Source: Botrytis cinerea B05.10
Taxonomy: Eukaryota; Ascomycota; Leotiomycetes; Helotiales; Sclerotiniaceae
NCBI RefSeq assembly: GCF_000143535.2
Contig: NC_037323.1
Coordinates: 1,054,001-1,118,000 of the forward strand
Length of the DNA: 64,000 bases
Direction of reading: 5' to 3'
In this document: piece after piece, positions 11,456 through 23,679 of the stretch
Layout of the letters: every line of letters begins with the position of its first letter
Numbering within the stretch: the first letter of the stretch is position 1
Notes under the pieces: generated by a model
What the model was told of the DNA's origin: nothing
The model's database searches: none
Seen by the model: the letters and a program-made list of their open reading frames with translations, nothing else
Program-made: the position numbers and the translations under genes

Positions 11456-13246
11456 TTAATGCTGACTCCACTCAATACTGTCCAAAGCAATACCTTCCTG
11501 GACGAGCTCCCAAAGTGGACTCAACTCTCGTAGGAATGTGACTCGGTTTTCGACTGCTTTCAAGACGTAATCAATTTCAGACTCAGTTGTGAAGCGTCCA
11601 ATACCAAATCTGATACTACTGTGTGCACTCTCATCACTGCTACCGAGTGCCCGGAGGACGTAACTGGGTTCGAGGGAGGCAGATGTACAAGCACTTCCTG
11701 ATGAAAGAGCAATATCCTTAAGTGCCATCAAAAGAGATTCTCCTTCGACATAAGCGAAAGAGACATTCACGCATCCTGGATAGAAATGGTCTGGGTCGCC
11801 GTTTTGAGTGGTGTGCTCCATTGCGAGGAGGCCCTTGAGGAGTCTGTCCGAAAGCTTTTTGACGCGAGCATGGTCATACTATTGTATTGTCAGCATAAAT
11901 TCAACTTCATTGATTACTGCAATTTAAATAATTGAGTAGCTAAATCAGACAAGGTACTGTGAGTCGTCAAAGAAGCCTCAACTTGCAAGCAAGGAGGCCA
12001 CTAGGAAAGCCATGCATATGTAAAGTAGGTCATCATGTAAGCAAAATTAAGGAAAGAAATATTGAAGCTTACATTTAGCTCCTCCTTTGCGATGCGGCAA
12101 GCTTCACCAAAGCCTACCACCAACGCAGGCGCGAGAGTACCACTTCTCAAACCTCTCTCTTGTCCACCTCCACTAATGATTGGGTCAAGTCTGACCCTAG
12201 GTCTTCTGCGTACGTAACATGCGCCGATACCTTTTGGTCCATAGATCTTATGAGATGAAATTGACATCAAATCAATATTCATCGCGTTGACATCCAAAGG
12301 AATCTTACCAACAGCTTGGGCACCATCGGTGTGGAAGAAGACCTTCTTTGAGCGGCAGAGTTTACCTATTTCTTCAAGCGGTTGGATGACACCGATTTCA
12401 TTGTTGACTGCCATAATACTGACAAGGGCTGTCTCGGGTCGAATAGCGGCTTCAAGTTCAGCCATATCAACCAGGCCGCTTTTCTGCACTGGTAGATATG
12501 TAACCTCAAAACCTTCGTCTTGCAAATGCCTACAACTATCCAATACACATTTGTGCTCTGTTTGAGTTGTGATGATATGCCTCTTCTTTCCCGCCCTGCC
12601 AAAGAACCTCGCTACACCCTTGACACTCATGTTATTACTTTCAGTAGCTCCGCTTGTGAAAATGATCTCTTTGGGGTCAGCTCCAATCAGTGTAGCAATG
12701 TGTTCTCTTGCTTCTTCCGTCGCTGTGTCGGTTTCCCAACCATAAGCATGAGTCCTCGAATGTGGGTTGCCGTATAAGCCGGTATAGAACGGTAGCATCT
12801 TATCCAGTACTCGTGGGTCTAATGGAGTGGTAGCTTGCATATCTAAGTAAATTGGTCTGCTGCCTTCATCCATGACAGTAGCTTGCTTAAGCACACCTAA
12901 ACGATGTCAGTTAAGCTTCTTCACATACAAAAATTTCATGCGAGGGGCAATTACCAGCCATAGGACTCATCATCGCATCGGCATTTACAGAAGCTCCAGA
13001 TATGGATTGATCCTGAGCGTGTTTGCCAGTCTCTTCAAAGAAAGCTTTCTGTTCCGATCGAATCGCAGTATCAACAGTAACTTGAGCGCTATCCTTTTTC
13101 GTCTCGGAAACATAACCCCTCCTTGATGTGGACGCCACCCGAGCAAACGCAGAGCTTCTCAGCAGTCCAGCAGCTGGTGACGATTGCTTTAAGCAAAGGC
13201 GCGAGGCCTGCCTCAATGATTTTGAAGCCAGACTCGACATTATCAT
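11456..13246 (-). CDS. NFS1: Mitochondrial cysteine desulfurase
   Basis: PLP enzyme that takes sulfur from L-cysteine for Fe-S cluster assembly on the mitochondrial scaffold, and for tRNA thiolation. Three exons, 12955-13246, 12073-12896 and 11456-11878, join in phase to give 512 residues. Residues 1-60 are basic and Ser/Ala/Arg-rich with few acids, a classic mitochondrial presequence. The catalytic core starts near residue 110 ([16 protein letters not shown]). The PLP lysine is Lys314 in [10 protein letters not shown], and the mobile-loop active-site cysteine is Cys436 in SGSACTSAS. The cofactor-stacking His lies in TQTEHKC. The C-terminus ends with the conserved eukaryotic NFS1 tail (LDSIEWSQH). 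Two in-frame ATGs (13246 and 13240) open the protein; either could be used. It is divergent from RVS167. Confidence 0.97.
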
Positions 13247-14223
13247 GAATGATAACTGGTGGATTTGATGATATCAAAGTGGAAGGCGATTCCACAGAGG
13301 GGGATTATTGAGCTTCTTATTTGGAGACTTTCGAATTTGAAATTCTAACGGATTAAAATAAAGCTAAACTCTCTTTGTACTAGGTTTCGTCATAACTCCG
13401 TGCGGCCTTACAAATCACCGAGAACTGAAAGAAAGATGCAATGTCATTGGCCAGCTTTTGTCACAAAGAACGGGCGCGGGACATCGGATCAATGAGCGCT
13501 TTCGCCACAGATATGAGGCAGGAAAGAATGATTTCGATCTGTTCTTTGAAGAGACAACCAATCAAGATTGGAGAATAGATGCGATTGCTTGATGAGTAAT
13601 AAAATCCCAAAGTGGCAGTCAGCAGTGGCAGCCCGTAATACAAGGCGCTTGCATAACTATCATCAAAATTTGGATGACTTCATAAACCTTTTGTGCATTC
13701 CGTCTTACCCTGGCACCGAAAGGCCCATGCTTGTTGAGAATGCCGTGTATGCCCCCCCCATGTGAGTTGATGCAAACGATCCGACGATTCCTTAAATCCA
13801 ATTCACGAACATTTTGACTTTGAATGCGCCCCAAAGCAAGTTTTCTTCCTACACTTGGACATATTAGACCTGGGAATACCTTCATATACCTCTCGTGTTA
13901 TTGCTACCTATTGTCGACCTACCCGTCTTCCATTGCTAGGTTTTATCAGCCGTGGTCAATTGTGCATCCTTCTTCCTACTCATATTAAAATACCAAGCAT
14001 ATCGGGGCTGATAGAGACCGTCAACAAGATCTGCTCAGCCACTCCTCGTCATCGTCTGTACTACAGAAAACAACCCTGAAATACCACCAGAGGCATCTTT
14101 CTACTTTAAACATCACAACCCATCACAACAAACACACAACTCTACAAACATAAGCTCCTCTTAATCACTCCAGAAATCTTACACTGGGCCTTTCTTGGTA
14201 GATTTTGAAGCTAATATTGGGAA
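13247..14223. promoter_or_regulatory. Divergent promoter region, NFS1 / RVS167
   Basis: A 977-bp space between divergent start codons that presumably holds both promoters. The 130 bases before 14224 are C/A-rich with repeated CATCACAACCCATCACAAC-type sequence, typical of a fungal leader. Open frames here (for example 13855-14079) are unconvincing. Confidence 0.45.
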
Positions 14224-15659
14224 ATGTCCTTCAAGGGCTTTCAAAAATCCCTGGTCAGAGTGAGTATGACTGAAGACTATCAGGCCGGATCGCGGGGTTT
14301 CTTGCACATTTGACTGACTGATTGACAGGCGCCTCAAACGTTCAAAGCCAAGTTCAATCTAGGGGAACAAACAAAAGATGCCGTTTATATCGATGCGGAA
14401 CGGCGCTTCCAGGAGCTGGAAACCGAGACGAAAAAGCTGCACGATGAGAGTAAAAAATACTTTGAAGCTATTAACGGCATGATGAACCATCAGATTGAAT
14501 TCTCCAAAGCGATCGCCGAAATATACAAACCAATTTCAGGAAGGATGTCCGATCCGGATTCCCTGGTTCAAGAAGGGAATCCGGAGGGAATCAGGGCATG
14601 CGAAGAATACGAAGAAATTTGCAAGGACCTCTTGGCGACTCTGCAACCAGAGCTGGAAATGATTGAGACAAGAGTGATTCGACCTGCCGATGAATTATTA
14701 GAGATTATCAAGGTGATCAGGAAAACTGCGCTCAAACGCCAACACAAGCAATTAGATTATGACAGACATCGAGCAACACTCAAGAAACTACAAGACAAGA
14801 AAGAGAAGAATTTGAAGGATGAGAAAGCCATGTATAAAGCGGAGAATGACGTTGAACAAGCAACTCAGGAGTTCAATTATTACAATGATCTCTTGAAGGA
14901 CGAGTTACCTAAACTTTTTACGTTGGAGCGCGAGTTCATTCGTCCATTGTTTCAATCGTTTTACTATATGCAGCTGAACGTCTTTTATACCCTACATGAG
15001 AGGATGCAAGGATGTGATATTGGATACTTTAATCTCCAGCTCGATATCGAGGAAGGTTTCGAGGCTAAACGAGGCGATATCCGAGACCAGGCAGAAGCAC
15101 TTTCCATTGTGAAGTTCAAGACGACGGGAGCCAGACGTCCACCAAAACCTCTTGCTCTCGGCGGACCCAACCGTCTTGCCATAGAGAACAAGCCATCTAC
15201 ATCCACAGCGCTGACTACGTCTCCAAGCCGCCGCGCATCCACTGACTTCCAATCATCGGAAAAGCCACCACCGCCTTATTCTTCGATGTTATCTCCTACG
15301 AATCCTGGTAACAGCGTGATGCGATCAGCGTCGACAGGTAGTTCATGGGGTGCTGCCGCGAAAGCGAAAAAGGCGGCACCTCCACCACCGAAACCGAAGC
15401 CATCGAGGCTTAGCGGTGCGCCACCTGCGGAGACTGCTACCGCACTGTATGATTATGAAGCACAGGCAGAGGGCGATTTGAGCTTCGGTGCTGGAGAGAC
15501 AATTGAGATTGTGACAAGAACTAGTAATGAGAACGAATGGTGGATTGGGAAAATTCACGGAAAACAAGGGCAATTCCCTGGTAAGTTTTTCCATATCGTT
15601 CTCGAATCCATTGCCCAAATTAACACCAAAATCCAGGGAACTATGTCAAAGTCAATTAA
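14224..15659 (+). CDS. RVS167: BAR-SH3 amphiphysin-like protein (Rvs167/Hob1)
   Basis: Membrane-curving protein that acts with actin at endocytic sites. Three exons, 14224-14259, 14329-15580 and 15637-15659, give 436 residues. The short first exon encodes MSFKGFQKSLVR, the amphipathic N-terminus of fungal Rvs167. The last exon supplies only the tail of the SH3 domain (GNYVKVN), so a single-exon reading would miss both ends. The BAR domain covers about residues 10-250 with long charged helices (HKQLDYDRHRATLKKLQDKK). A Ser/Pro-rich linker with proline runs (PPPPYS, APPPPKPKP) follows, then the SH3 domain at about 378-436 with ALYDYEAQ, EWWIGK and FPGNYV. The start was chosen by family N-terminus and splice phase. 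It is cytosolic and membrane-associated. Confidence 0.96.
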
Positions 15660-16387
15660 GATTATAAGTCTGAGAACAATAATTCTTATCAATACCCTTA
15701 CATGGCAAAACTTTTGAATCATCATATTCTCGGGGACCTTTTGGGATTGCGCATTTAGACAAGTAACAATTTTTACTTGAAGAACAACACGGTGCATCGG
15801 AGTAGGACTTCGGAGCAGAGGAATCGACGGATAAAGACGCGGGTGTGGATCTGAGCATGTACTTACATACCAAATAACTAATACGATGCTTGCTTTCTGA
15901 TGAATGAATTGAGATTTTGTGATCAAGCCTTCTTGGCTGATATGACATCTTTCTGCTTGAGGCCTTTTGAGCAGCATCAATATACTCGAGAAGATGCTAG
16001 AATTACGGGAAGTACTTCGGCCCCTAATTGCATTGAATAGCCTCAAACAAGAGCGGCCAAGAGCATACCTGTCACACAAGTTAACCGAGTCAGAATTCTT
16101 TCACGGGCATCTTACCCGCCATCGGCACATGCATTAATTGTACAAGATCAATCTCGGCTCGGTCATTCGTGTTGTGTAAGTGAGAATGTGGAACACACGG
16201 AATACGGCTACACAGCATGATTTGATATGATATGATATACATATGCGGGAAACATGTTTTTCATTTGAAACTAAAACGTAGGTCTGCAGTGTGTGTGTGT
16301 GGTACGAATGAGTAAAGGTATATAAATAAGTATGCATTGTGTGTTAGGTACACATATACTCGGTCTGTGGATAATTGGCGTCTTGTG

Positions 16388-16418
<31 letters not shown>

Positions 16419-17747
16419 ATTAAGCTAAGCTGTAGATAACCCGTGATATCTTTAGATTGGATATGATATGATATGATACACTGAAACTGTTTTATTTTGT
16501 TTTGCTTCATTTTTCCATAAATCGACGGAGGCTGAATGGGAAGACGAAGATGAAGAAGAATGGGATGGGGTGCTGATTAGTGGTTAGTGTGATGTGATGA
16601 GTAGATGAAGATTATGCACATACAGGTAGTGAGCCTCACACAGCCTTGTTGGGTTGGGTCGGGTCTTGGCCACCACTCTCTACCTGCATAAACCCCTACT
16701 TTCCGAACTTCTACATCTGCTCACCGATTACAACACCTAGTCCTGGTCGATTAGTCGTCGTGTGCGCGGAGAAATTAATAAGTGTTGCGATTGGAGTTTC
16801 GAGTGAGTGTTATAGATGCGTGGGTGGGTGAGGGGTAGCTCACTATGATAGCTCTTCGTGGAGTATCTGATCATATCAATCATAATTAAACTCGTATTTC
16901 CATCTTCAAATACTCATCGGGAATATCCCTCTTTCCGGAGGTCATCGACCATACACCACGAGCGCGGAGATAAATACGCACGTAAGCTGAGCAGTTTTTG
17001 CGCCCGGTTTCTATGGAGTATCAAATTGCGGGTTTCTTGTGTGCATATACTGCCTAGCTTCTTGTGTACGAATCGATGGAAATCTTGAGCATGATTATGA
17101 GTATAGACACGCTTGGTTCGGAACGTGGACATGTGAGCTAGTTCCCTAGGGACGCAGTCGGATGTTCTTCACGTCTCGCACGTGAGGATAGACAATGCAG
17201 GCAAAATCTGCCTTGACATTAGAAGAAAAAAAAAACATGGTATGTACGATGCGGCTGTATCCATGTGCACGATTAAGACATTAGGATGTAACGTTTAGAC
17301 GACAGTGGAGCGAGGGGAAAGGAGGGGGGTATTATAGAATATTCTGGTTCGGTTAGCTAAGTATAGATGACAGGATGAATGTCTGCGGGCATGCTAGATG
17401 GATCGAGAAACGGTGTCCCGGCATCTTCGCAACACGACCTGCTTTTGTTTGCCTCGCCCGGTATATGTGCAATGCTAGCGCTAGTATGCCGCGTGTCGTG
17501 GAAGAAACATGGCTTTTACCCCTCATACAACGTTTATATACTCACCGAGATCCATGATGCGATATGCACAGCTACAGATTCCGCCATCTGCGTTTAGAAC
17601 ATGATTTGGTTTAATAATCTTTCTTCAAGACGCTGCATACTCAACATGCAAAGACGGAAGTTAATGTGTGTATTATCGAAATAGGAATGCGCATTAGATA
17701 TGTATAGAGTATGATGTACGCCAGTAGTGAACGCCCCTAGATATGAA
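15660..17747. other. 2.1-kb convergent spacer with microsatellites
   Basis: Lies between the 3' ends of RVS167 and the F-box gene. No gene is supported. It holds TG dinucleotide repeats (one near 16290-16302 and the longer one listed separately) and ATATG pentamer runs on both sides of them (about 16216-16240 and 16459-16478). Confidence 0.5.
16391..16418. repeat. (TG)14 microsatellite
   Basis: Fourteen perfect TG units in non-coding DNA, flanked at some distance by GATAT/ATATG pentamer runs. Likely length-variable between strains. Confidence 0.95.
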
Positions 17748-20071
17748 CTAAGAAGTGAAAAGAGTATGCCTCCCTTTTTCCCCACCGTTAACAACTGCCG
17801 GTTTTCGGTCCTTTCCAAAATAATATCCTAGCCCAATGTCTTGATACATGGCTTTCTCGTGCCACATCCATGATGCCTTTGCAGTAGAAGAATCAGGCGT
17901 TTCATGTGTGTTGAAATATGTATGACCACTTGCATCAGCAGCTCCGGCTGTTGCCGTCTTGTGTGAGCACTTTTCTGCTTCTGTTTCCGTTTCTTTGCCT
18001 TTTCCTTTTCGGACAATTCCAATTGTCACGTCTGATTCCATTATATCCCCACACATCATCTGAGGATCGCGCAGACCTGTGTCCTCTACCTGCGCACTAA
18101 CATCAAACGTATGACCATTAGCCCTCCCATCAATATGCGGCCCCTCACCCACCCCCTTCCTCGTCATACCACCCCACCTCTTCAGCCCTGCTAACTTGAT
18201 TGCCGGATCGAAACTCACAAAGATAATAGCCTGAGGACTACCGTACCCCCCTGTTACATACACTAGACTTCTCTCGTCGGCGGTGCCTTCCACGTTACCG
18301 AGATGCGAGGGCGGATTTAACAGCTTGTAAAGTTCATCCAAGGATTCATTTGCTACTTCGGGATCTTGTGCCGGGGGCCAGTATGTAATATCTGATTGCT
18401 TGTACATTTGGCTCAGGGCATCTTCAACATCAGTTGGTGAGCACAGAAGTCCAGCTTTAGAGGGGTGGTCGGGAGGGTGAACGAGGGGTGGACCGATTGT
18501 TCGGGATCCGACGCGAAGTCGTAATCTTTGATTTTCTTGCCAATCTGTAGGAAGAGGGTCATCCACGACGTCAAGAAATGTGGACGAAGAGGAGTCGTAA
18601 TATCGAAGTCGGGATTTGGCGAGTGTAAATGTTTGATTAGTTGAACCATCGTGGCCTGGGTGGATAAATTGGGGGAGTCTCTTTTGTGAAGGCATATAAT
18701 TTGGATTGTCGTCTTTCCGAAGTAGTCGTAGAAGAGGATCGTCGGGGTAAGCACTTAGATCGCGACTAGCGTAGCTGCTGCAATCCTCCGAGGTACTTGA
18801 CTGTGTATTTGTGGATGAAGATGAGCCAGCTGAAATAACCGAGCAAGCCGCTGTTGCTACTGAAGAAAAAGATGCGTCGGCCGCAAAATATAGATCATCA
18901 TCCGTATCGTAAAAAGTTGACGGGAAAACAATAGGGGTAGTATAGTAGGTGCGCTGGCTTCTGCTTGCTCCATGATACCACTCCTTTCGAGACTCAATTA
19001 TTCTGAGTTCTCCAGTATTCTCATCTGTATCAAGTCGAAGGTTAGTCCATCGGTCATCGATGGGACCTTCCTCGTGTTGACGCCGCCACATACTGTGATT
19101 CTTGGTTTTCTCGGTCAGCTCTTCACAGGGGGAAGCGAGGGGAAATCTGATGCAATGATAGAATGAGGTCCAGTCTATCTCCTCCACTTCAAACGATGTC
19201 TGATTTGAGAGAGCATAGAAGTAGCCGTTATCAAACTCAAAACAGACAGTTGATCCGATTTCCGACCCTACCATATCTGAAAGGCGGACTTTTTGGTCGA
19301 ACCATTCTCTTTTGGTGAGATTGTAGCCACGTATTATCCATTTTTTGTGATTGTCCGAGCCCAATTCAGAATGCGTACCATAGTAGAGATATTGAGCATC
19401 ATGGCGAACAAATAATCTCTCTACAGAGTCCAATTCTCTCACAACAAGAACTTCACTAGTCTCAATGCTGAATGCAATGAGCCACGAATTTGCATCTAGG
19501 CCCGATGTTTTGTAAACACATGAGATTATACTGTCTGAACAATACAACAACTGGAATACACCTTTAGTATTGCAAGCATTTTCCGAGATAGCACTCCTCA
19601 GCATTCCTGGAATGCTGACAACGGCTTCACGACACGCCGAATCATGGAGATTCAAGACTCTTAGTTGGTCATCGAGAGTATAGCACAAGACACCTTTGCA
19701 ATAAAGATATGCATCCCCAAAACCAATTGTTGCTACTGAGTACGGGTTGGCAGTAGCGAAAGCCTCTCGCCTTTTCGCAACTCTCCGAAGAGCCGATGCA
19801 CTAAGACCAGCAGTGTACTTATTTGACAACGCTTCATTGCAAAAGGGTATCTTATTCTATACAGTCTTTGTCAGCCACCTACGTGGCACGCACAGTCATG
19901 TTAATGACGAAGCAGGTAGCTTACTTGTACAATTAGTCTGCATATGCTTTCCTCGGTAAGTAAGTACTTCAACGCTTTGCAAGAGAGGCCCAAATTGAAA
20001 ACATCGTCGAAATTGATGTTTGCTATAATATTGGATAGGACTTCATATGGAAGGGAGAGCAGATTAAACAT
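17748..20071 (-). CDS. F-box protein
   Basis: Predicted substrate-recognition subunit of an SCF ubiquitin ligase. Two exons, 19925-20071 and 17748-19856, with a 68-nt phase-0 intron (GTAAGC donor, TAG acceptor), give 751 residues. Exon 1 carries the F-box: LLSLPYEVLSNIIANIN, then FNLGLSCKALKYLLTEES, which binds Skp1. The joined sequence (LIVQNKIPFCNEALSNKY) is smooth. The region from about 75 to 330 resembles the beta-rich body common to large fungal F-box proteins. A Ser-rich segment follows near residues 375-400. The C-terminal part is probably disordered. The start ATG at 20071 was chosen because the F-box begins 5 residues later; the open frame upstream continues but has no family match. 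The substrate is unknown. Confidence 0.82.
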
Positions 20072-22110
20072 CAGATATTTCTGCGAAGGCGCTAAGAATT
20101 CTAGCTGCGCAACCAATATTAGCTTTTGACCCGAGCACAATAGGGCAATTGATACATACATGCAAATTGTGCACGAATCTTAAAGGGTCGGAATAAAGAA
20201 AGATGTTTTTTTTTATCTGGAGAGAAGAAGACTGTTGATGGGCTTGCAAGGAGACTGTGCCCGCCTTTGTGGACTTTTTATAAAGCGTGCTCAAGAAGAG
20301 CCTCATCAGCGTGATACGACTCGTATCATACGAGAGGCTCGGGATTTGTTATTGTAGTGACATTATAAGTGTATTGCAACCATTCCATAAGGAGGCATGA
20401 AGTACACAAAAATCGCGCACACGCTACAAGAGCCTCATGATACATCGTTCTTAATTTAACTAGGTTGAATACCCAGGTATTAGTTGCAGGCCTAGGGTCG
20501 ATCGATTGCAACGATAATCTAAAAGGCGATCATCCTTCATATTCTTCGGTAAAATACATGCTAAGGTTCTACCCTGTCCTGAGGCTCTTTGCTCTTTCCG
20601 TATGTCCCCAGCTTCTTCACTCGCAAAATTACAAGTTTCTCGGAAATCGGGCGAAAATCGGTCATATGGCCAAGTCTACTGTTCTTTCGATATCCTGCGG
20701 TAAAACGGGCCCTAAATATGTAAAATGGAACGTATATCCACACACATGTACGCACACATGATGGAGTGTCGCTTTAGTGAAAGTACCCGCGAGGCATCTC
20801 GTTGCCTCATCTAGTAGGAATGCATGGGGTAAGCACGAGCATGTAATCTGAGCCGCAGGAAACAGTGCATTACACTAGCCAAGTGATGTGTGGTACGGCA
20901 CGAATTGAGTTTGACCTGCATACCTGCAATTTTCGGTTGTGCCTCTGTACAATTTCGGATATATAACAAAGTAACATGTTGGGATGGTGTAGTTATCTGT
21001 TGAGCCTCAATTCTAACAGGTTGGAAGAGCCAACATCAGTTTAATTGGTCAGATTCGGATGGAAATACAACAATGAAATAAGTCACCCAAGGAAAGTGGG
21101 GTAGGGTAGAGTACAATTGAGGCTCAAAATGACCATCTTATCCAATAGTTTGAGAGGCGGTGTGATGATAAGAAACTTATCCAAAACCCACAATCAACAC
21201 AGATCTGGGACAAGAACAAAATCGGTCGGATTGAGTTGCGTCGCCAAGAAGAAGCTCGGAATTCAGAAGATGGAAGGAGTTTCAAAAAGGACCTTGGAAT
21301 TTGCTCTTTGTTGGTGTCAAAACAAGGATGGTCTCGCAACTGACAAAACTCTTTCCAAGCGTGCGCGAACAGTATCGATAGTGGCATCTCTACTTAGTGA
21401 TGTATGAACATGTGAATAGCATCGTCTTTCGAAAGCGAGGTTTCTCATGCTGTCAACCTTAGCTTCTTGCCGACCTTCACTATATGATTCCAGCTCATTT
21501 AGATCTTTGGAATTGAGGGGCCGGTGGGGTTTCCTCGAGCGATATGTCGTTGTGATGAAAACAATAAGCAGAAAAGCATTCGAACGATTCCAAGAAGATT
21601 TCAAGAAGATCATGGCATATAAATTCAGCATTTAACTTGTGAGCTCAGTCTCGGAGAACCAAGTCACGTGTAGGCTTATTAATGCGTCCAGAGGAACAGA
21701 CTGTACTTTCCTATTTCGCTATAGTGACGGAATTTATACGTGCAAAGGACGATGTGACAGCGGAGTTCAGTGGAGTGGCCAGTGAGAAACGCTGCTCCAC
21801 TCTGATTTTTTGCGATGTAGTTTGCACGTGACCATCGCCTCGGTGGCAGAGTGATTAGGTAACGAAAACCCCTGTTGAAGGGACCAAAGAAAAAGGGACG
21901 CTCGTAAAAAGTTCCAACTTGGTTAGCGAGCTATTCCGAACTCCGTCGTCTTTTTTTACCCACTGTACGGAGTTCAATGGAATGTCACTCGTCGACTCGC
22001 TCTCCTGATGGCGATTTTTGCTATTACCTATGAGATATATAGGTAACCGTGTCGCGAGAGATCGCTGAAGGTTGTACAGCATGTCAGAATCTCGTCTTCG
22101 AATTTAGAAT
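20072..22110. promoter_or_regulatory. 2-kb divergent region, F-box gene / DHA1 transporter
   Basis: Region between two divergent genes, with no supported gene inside. Several open frames (for example 21117-21407 on +, 21317-21631 on -) lack recognisable features. Two CACGTG E-box-like hexamers are present (about 21664 and 21825); whether they act is unknown. It presumably holds both promoters. Confidence 0.4.
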
Positions 22111-23679
22111 ATGGGCCATCTACAAAACTTCATCTCAGGCAGGAGAGTCGACCGTTCTACGCCGCCACCTTATCTACTAAAACTTCGATCCTCGAACTTA
22201 TTTATCCTCTCTACAATATGTATCGCAGTATTTACAGATATCTTTCTTTACGGAATCATCGTACCGGTCGTGCCTTTCTCACTCACCTCGCGCGCGGGTG
22301 TGCCTGAATCTCAGGTCCAGAGCTGGGTATCTGTGTTACTAGCAGTTTACGGCGCAGCATTATTCGTAGGAAGCCCAATTTCAGGATGGTACGCAGACCA
22401 CTCGTCATCAAGGCGTCTGCCACTACTGATAGGCTTGGTCGCCATGGTTGGTTCTACAGTCATGCTGTGCCTGGCAAACTCGGTCGCATTGTTGATTGTG
22501 GGACGCATATTCGGAGGGCTGAGTGCCGCCATTGTGTGGACCGTGGGACTAGCCTTGTTGGTCGATACCGTTGGACAAGCCGAAATTGGAGAAACATTAG
22601 GTTATGTGAGCTTGAGTATGACTCTTGGGATTCTAGTAGCTCCCTTGTTGGGAGGAATCGTGTATGAGAAAGCTGGATATTATGCCGTTTTCTACATGGC
22701 TTTTGGATTATTAGTCTTGGATATTATTCTTCGCTTAGTATTGATCGAGAAGAAAATTGCTCGACAATGGTTGGACGATGAAGTCGCCAATTCTGGCAGC
22801 AGTTCAGGTTCATCAACCTCTCCCAATCGCGATGAGGATGCCGTTGTTACAGATGCGCGGAATGAGCACATTACAAACACGGATGAGGAGAAGGTAGCAC
22901 AAAGCAACCCCTCAGCAACTACCGAAGCTGCGCCAATTAGTCCCCCACAGATCAGTAAATGGCCTGCAACGTTCACCCTTTTGAAGTCTAGAAGGCTCTG
23001 TGCTGGACTCTGGGGCTGTGTGGTTCAAGCATCTCTGATGTCATCATTTGACAGTGTTATTCCCCTATTCGTTCAAGATACTTTTCACTGGAATTCTGTT
23101 GGTGCAGGATTGATCTTTCTTGCTCTGATGGTTCCCGGTTTCGCGGCACCTGCTGTTGGTTGGGCATGTGATCGCTATGGCCCACGTTGGCCATGTGTTG
23201 CAGGATTTGTTTTTGCAACTCCGTTTTGGATTCTCCTACGACTCGTTACGCATAATTCCTTAAAGCAGAAAGTTCTACTATGCGCACTACTGGCGCTCAT
23301 CGGTGTATCCTTGGCATGTGTCATGCCAGGGATAATGGCCGAGATTACATATATTGTCGAAGCCAAGGAGAAGCAGATGCCTGGTCGATTTGGAAAGAAC
23401 GGAGCATATGCACAAGCGTATGGTCTCTTTGTCACCGCTTTTGCGGCTGGTACTCTCATTGGTCCAATCTGGGCAGGTTATGTTGAAGACTCTGCAGGAT
23501 GGGGCACAATGGCCTTGTCATTGGGATTATTCAGTTTGGCTGGTGCTATTCCATGTTTAATCTGGACTGGAGGTCTAATAACAGAATCCAATGCAAAAAA
23601 TGCAGGAGAAAGGGCGGTCAATTCTCAATCAAGGGCAATTGGTGATCCTCTGACTAGAGATGCAGAGTCTATCGTATAG
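22111..23679 (+). CDS. MFS transporter, DHA1-like (12 TM)
   Basis: Intronless membrane transporter of 522 residues from the ATG at 22111. The predicted topology is 12 helices in two halves separated by a Ser/Asp/Glu-rich cytosolic loop at about residues 225-285. After the first helix (ILSTICIAVFTDIFLYGIIVPVVPF) comes a motif A variant between helices 2 and 3 (GWYADHSSSRRLP), and an antiporter motif C around helix 5 (MTLGILVAPLLGGIVYE). This pattern fits proton antiporters of the DHA1 family, and the layout is reminiscent of VMAT-like multidrug or amine exporters. The substrate is not predictable. There are no biosynthetic neighbours, so nothing here ties it to a secondary-metabolite cluster. 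Confidence 0.9.
   Translation: MGHLQNFISGRRVDRSTPPPYLLKLRSSNLFILSTICIAVFTDIFLYGIIVPVVPFSLTSRAGVPESQVQSWVSVLLAVYGAALFVGSPISGWYADHSSSRRLPLLIGLVAMVGSTVMLCLANSVALLIVGRIFGGLSAAIVWTVGLALLVDTVGQAEIGETLGYVSLSMTLGILVAPLLGGIVYEKAGYYAVFYMAFGLLVLDIILRLVLIEKKIARQWLDDEVANSGSSSGSSTSPNRDEDAVVTDARNEHITNTDEEKVAQSNPSATTEAAPISPPQISKWPATFTLLKSRRLCAGLWGCVVQASLMSSFDSVIPLFVQDTFHWNSVGAGLIFLALMVPGFAAPAVGWACDRYGPRWPCVAGFVFATPFWILLRLVTHNSLKQKVLLCALLALIGVSLACVMPGIMAEITYIVEAKEKQMPGRFGKNGAYAQAYGLFVTAFAAGTLIGPIWAGYVEDSAGWGTMALSLGLFSLAGAIPCLIWTGGLITESNAKNAGERAVNSQSRAIGDPLTRDAESIV

Noticed and set aside
21838..21900. Sequence resembling the 5' half of a tRNA-Ser/Leu (CGGTGGCAGAGTGATTAGG)
   Set aside because: No T-arm, variable arm or matching 3' acceptor strand follows. 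At most a chance or very old fragment.
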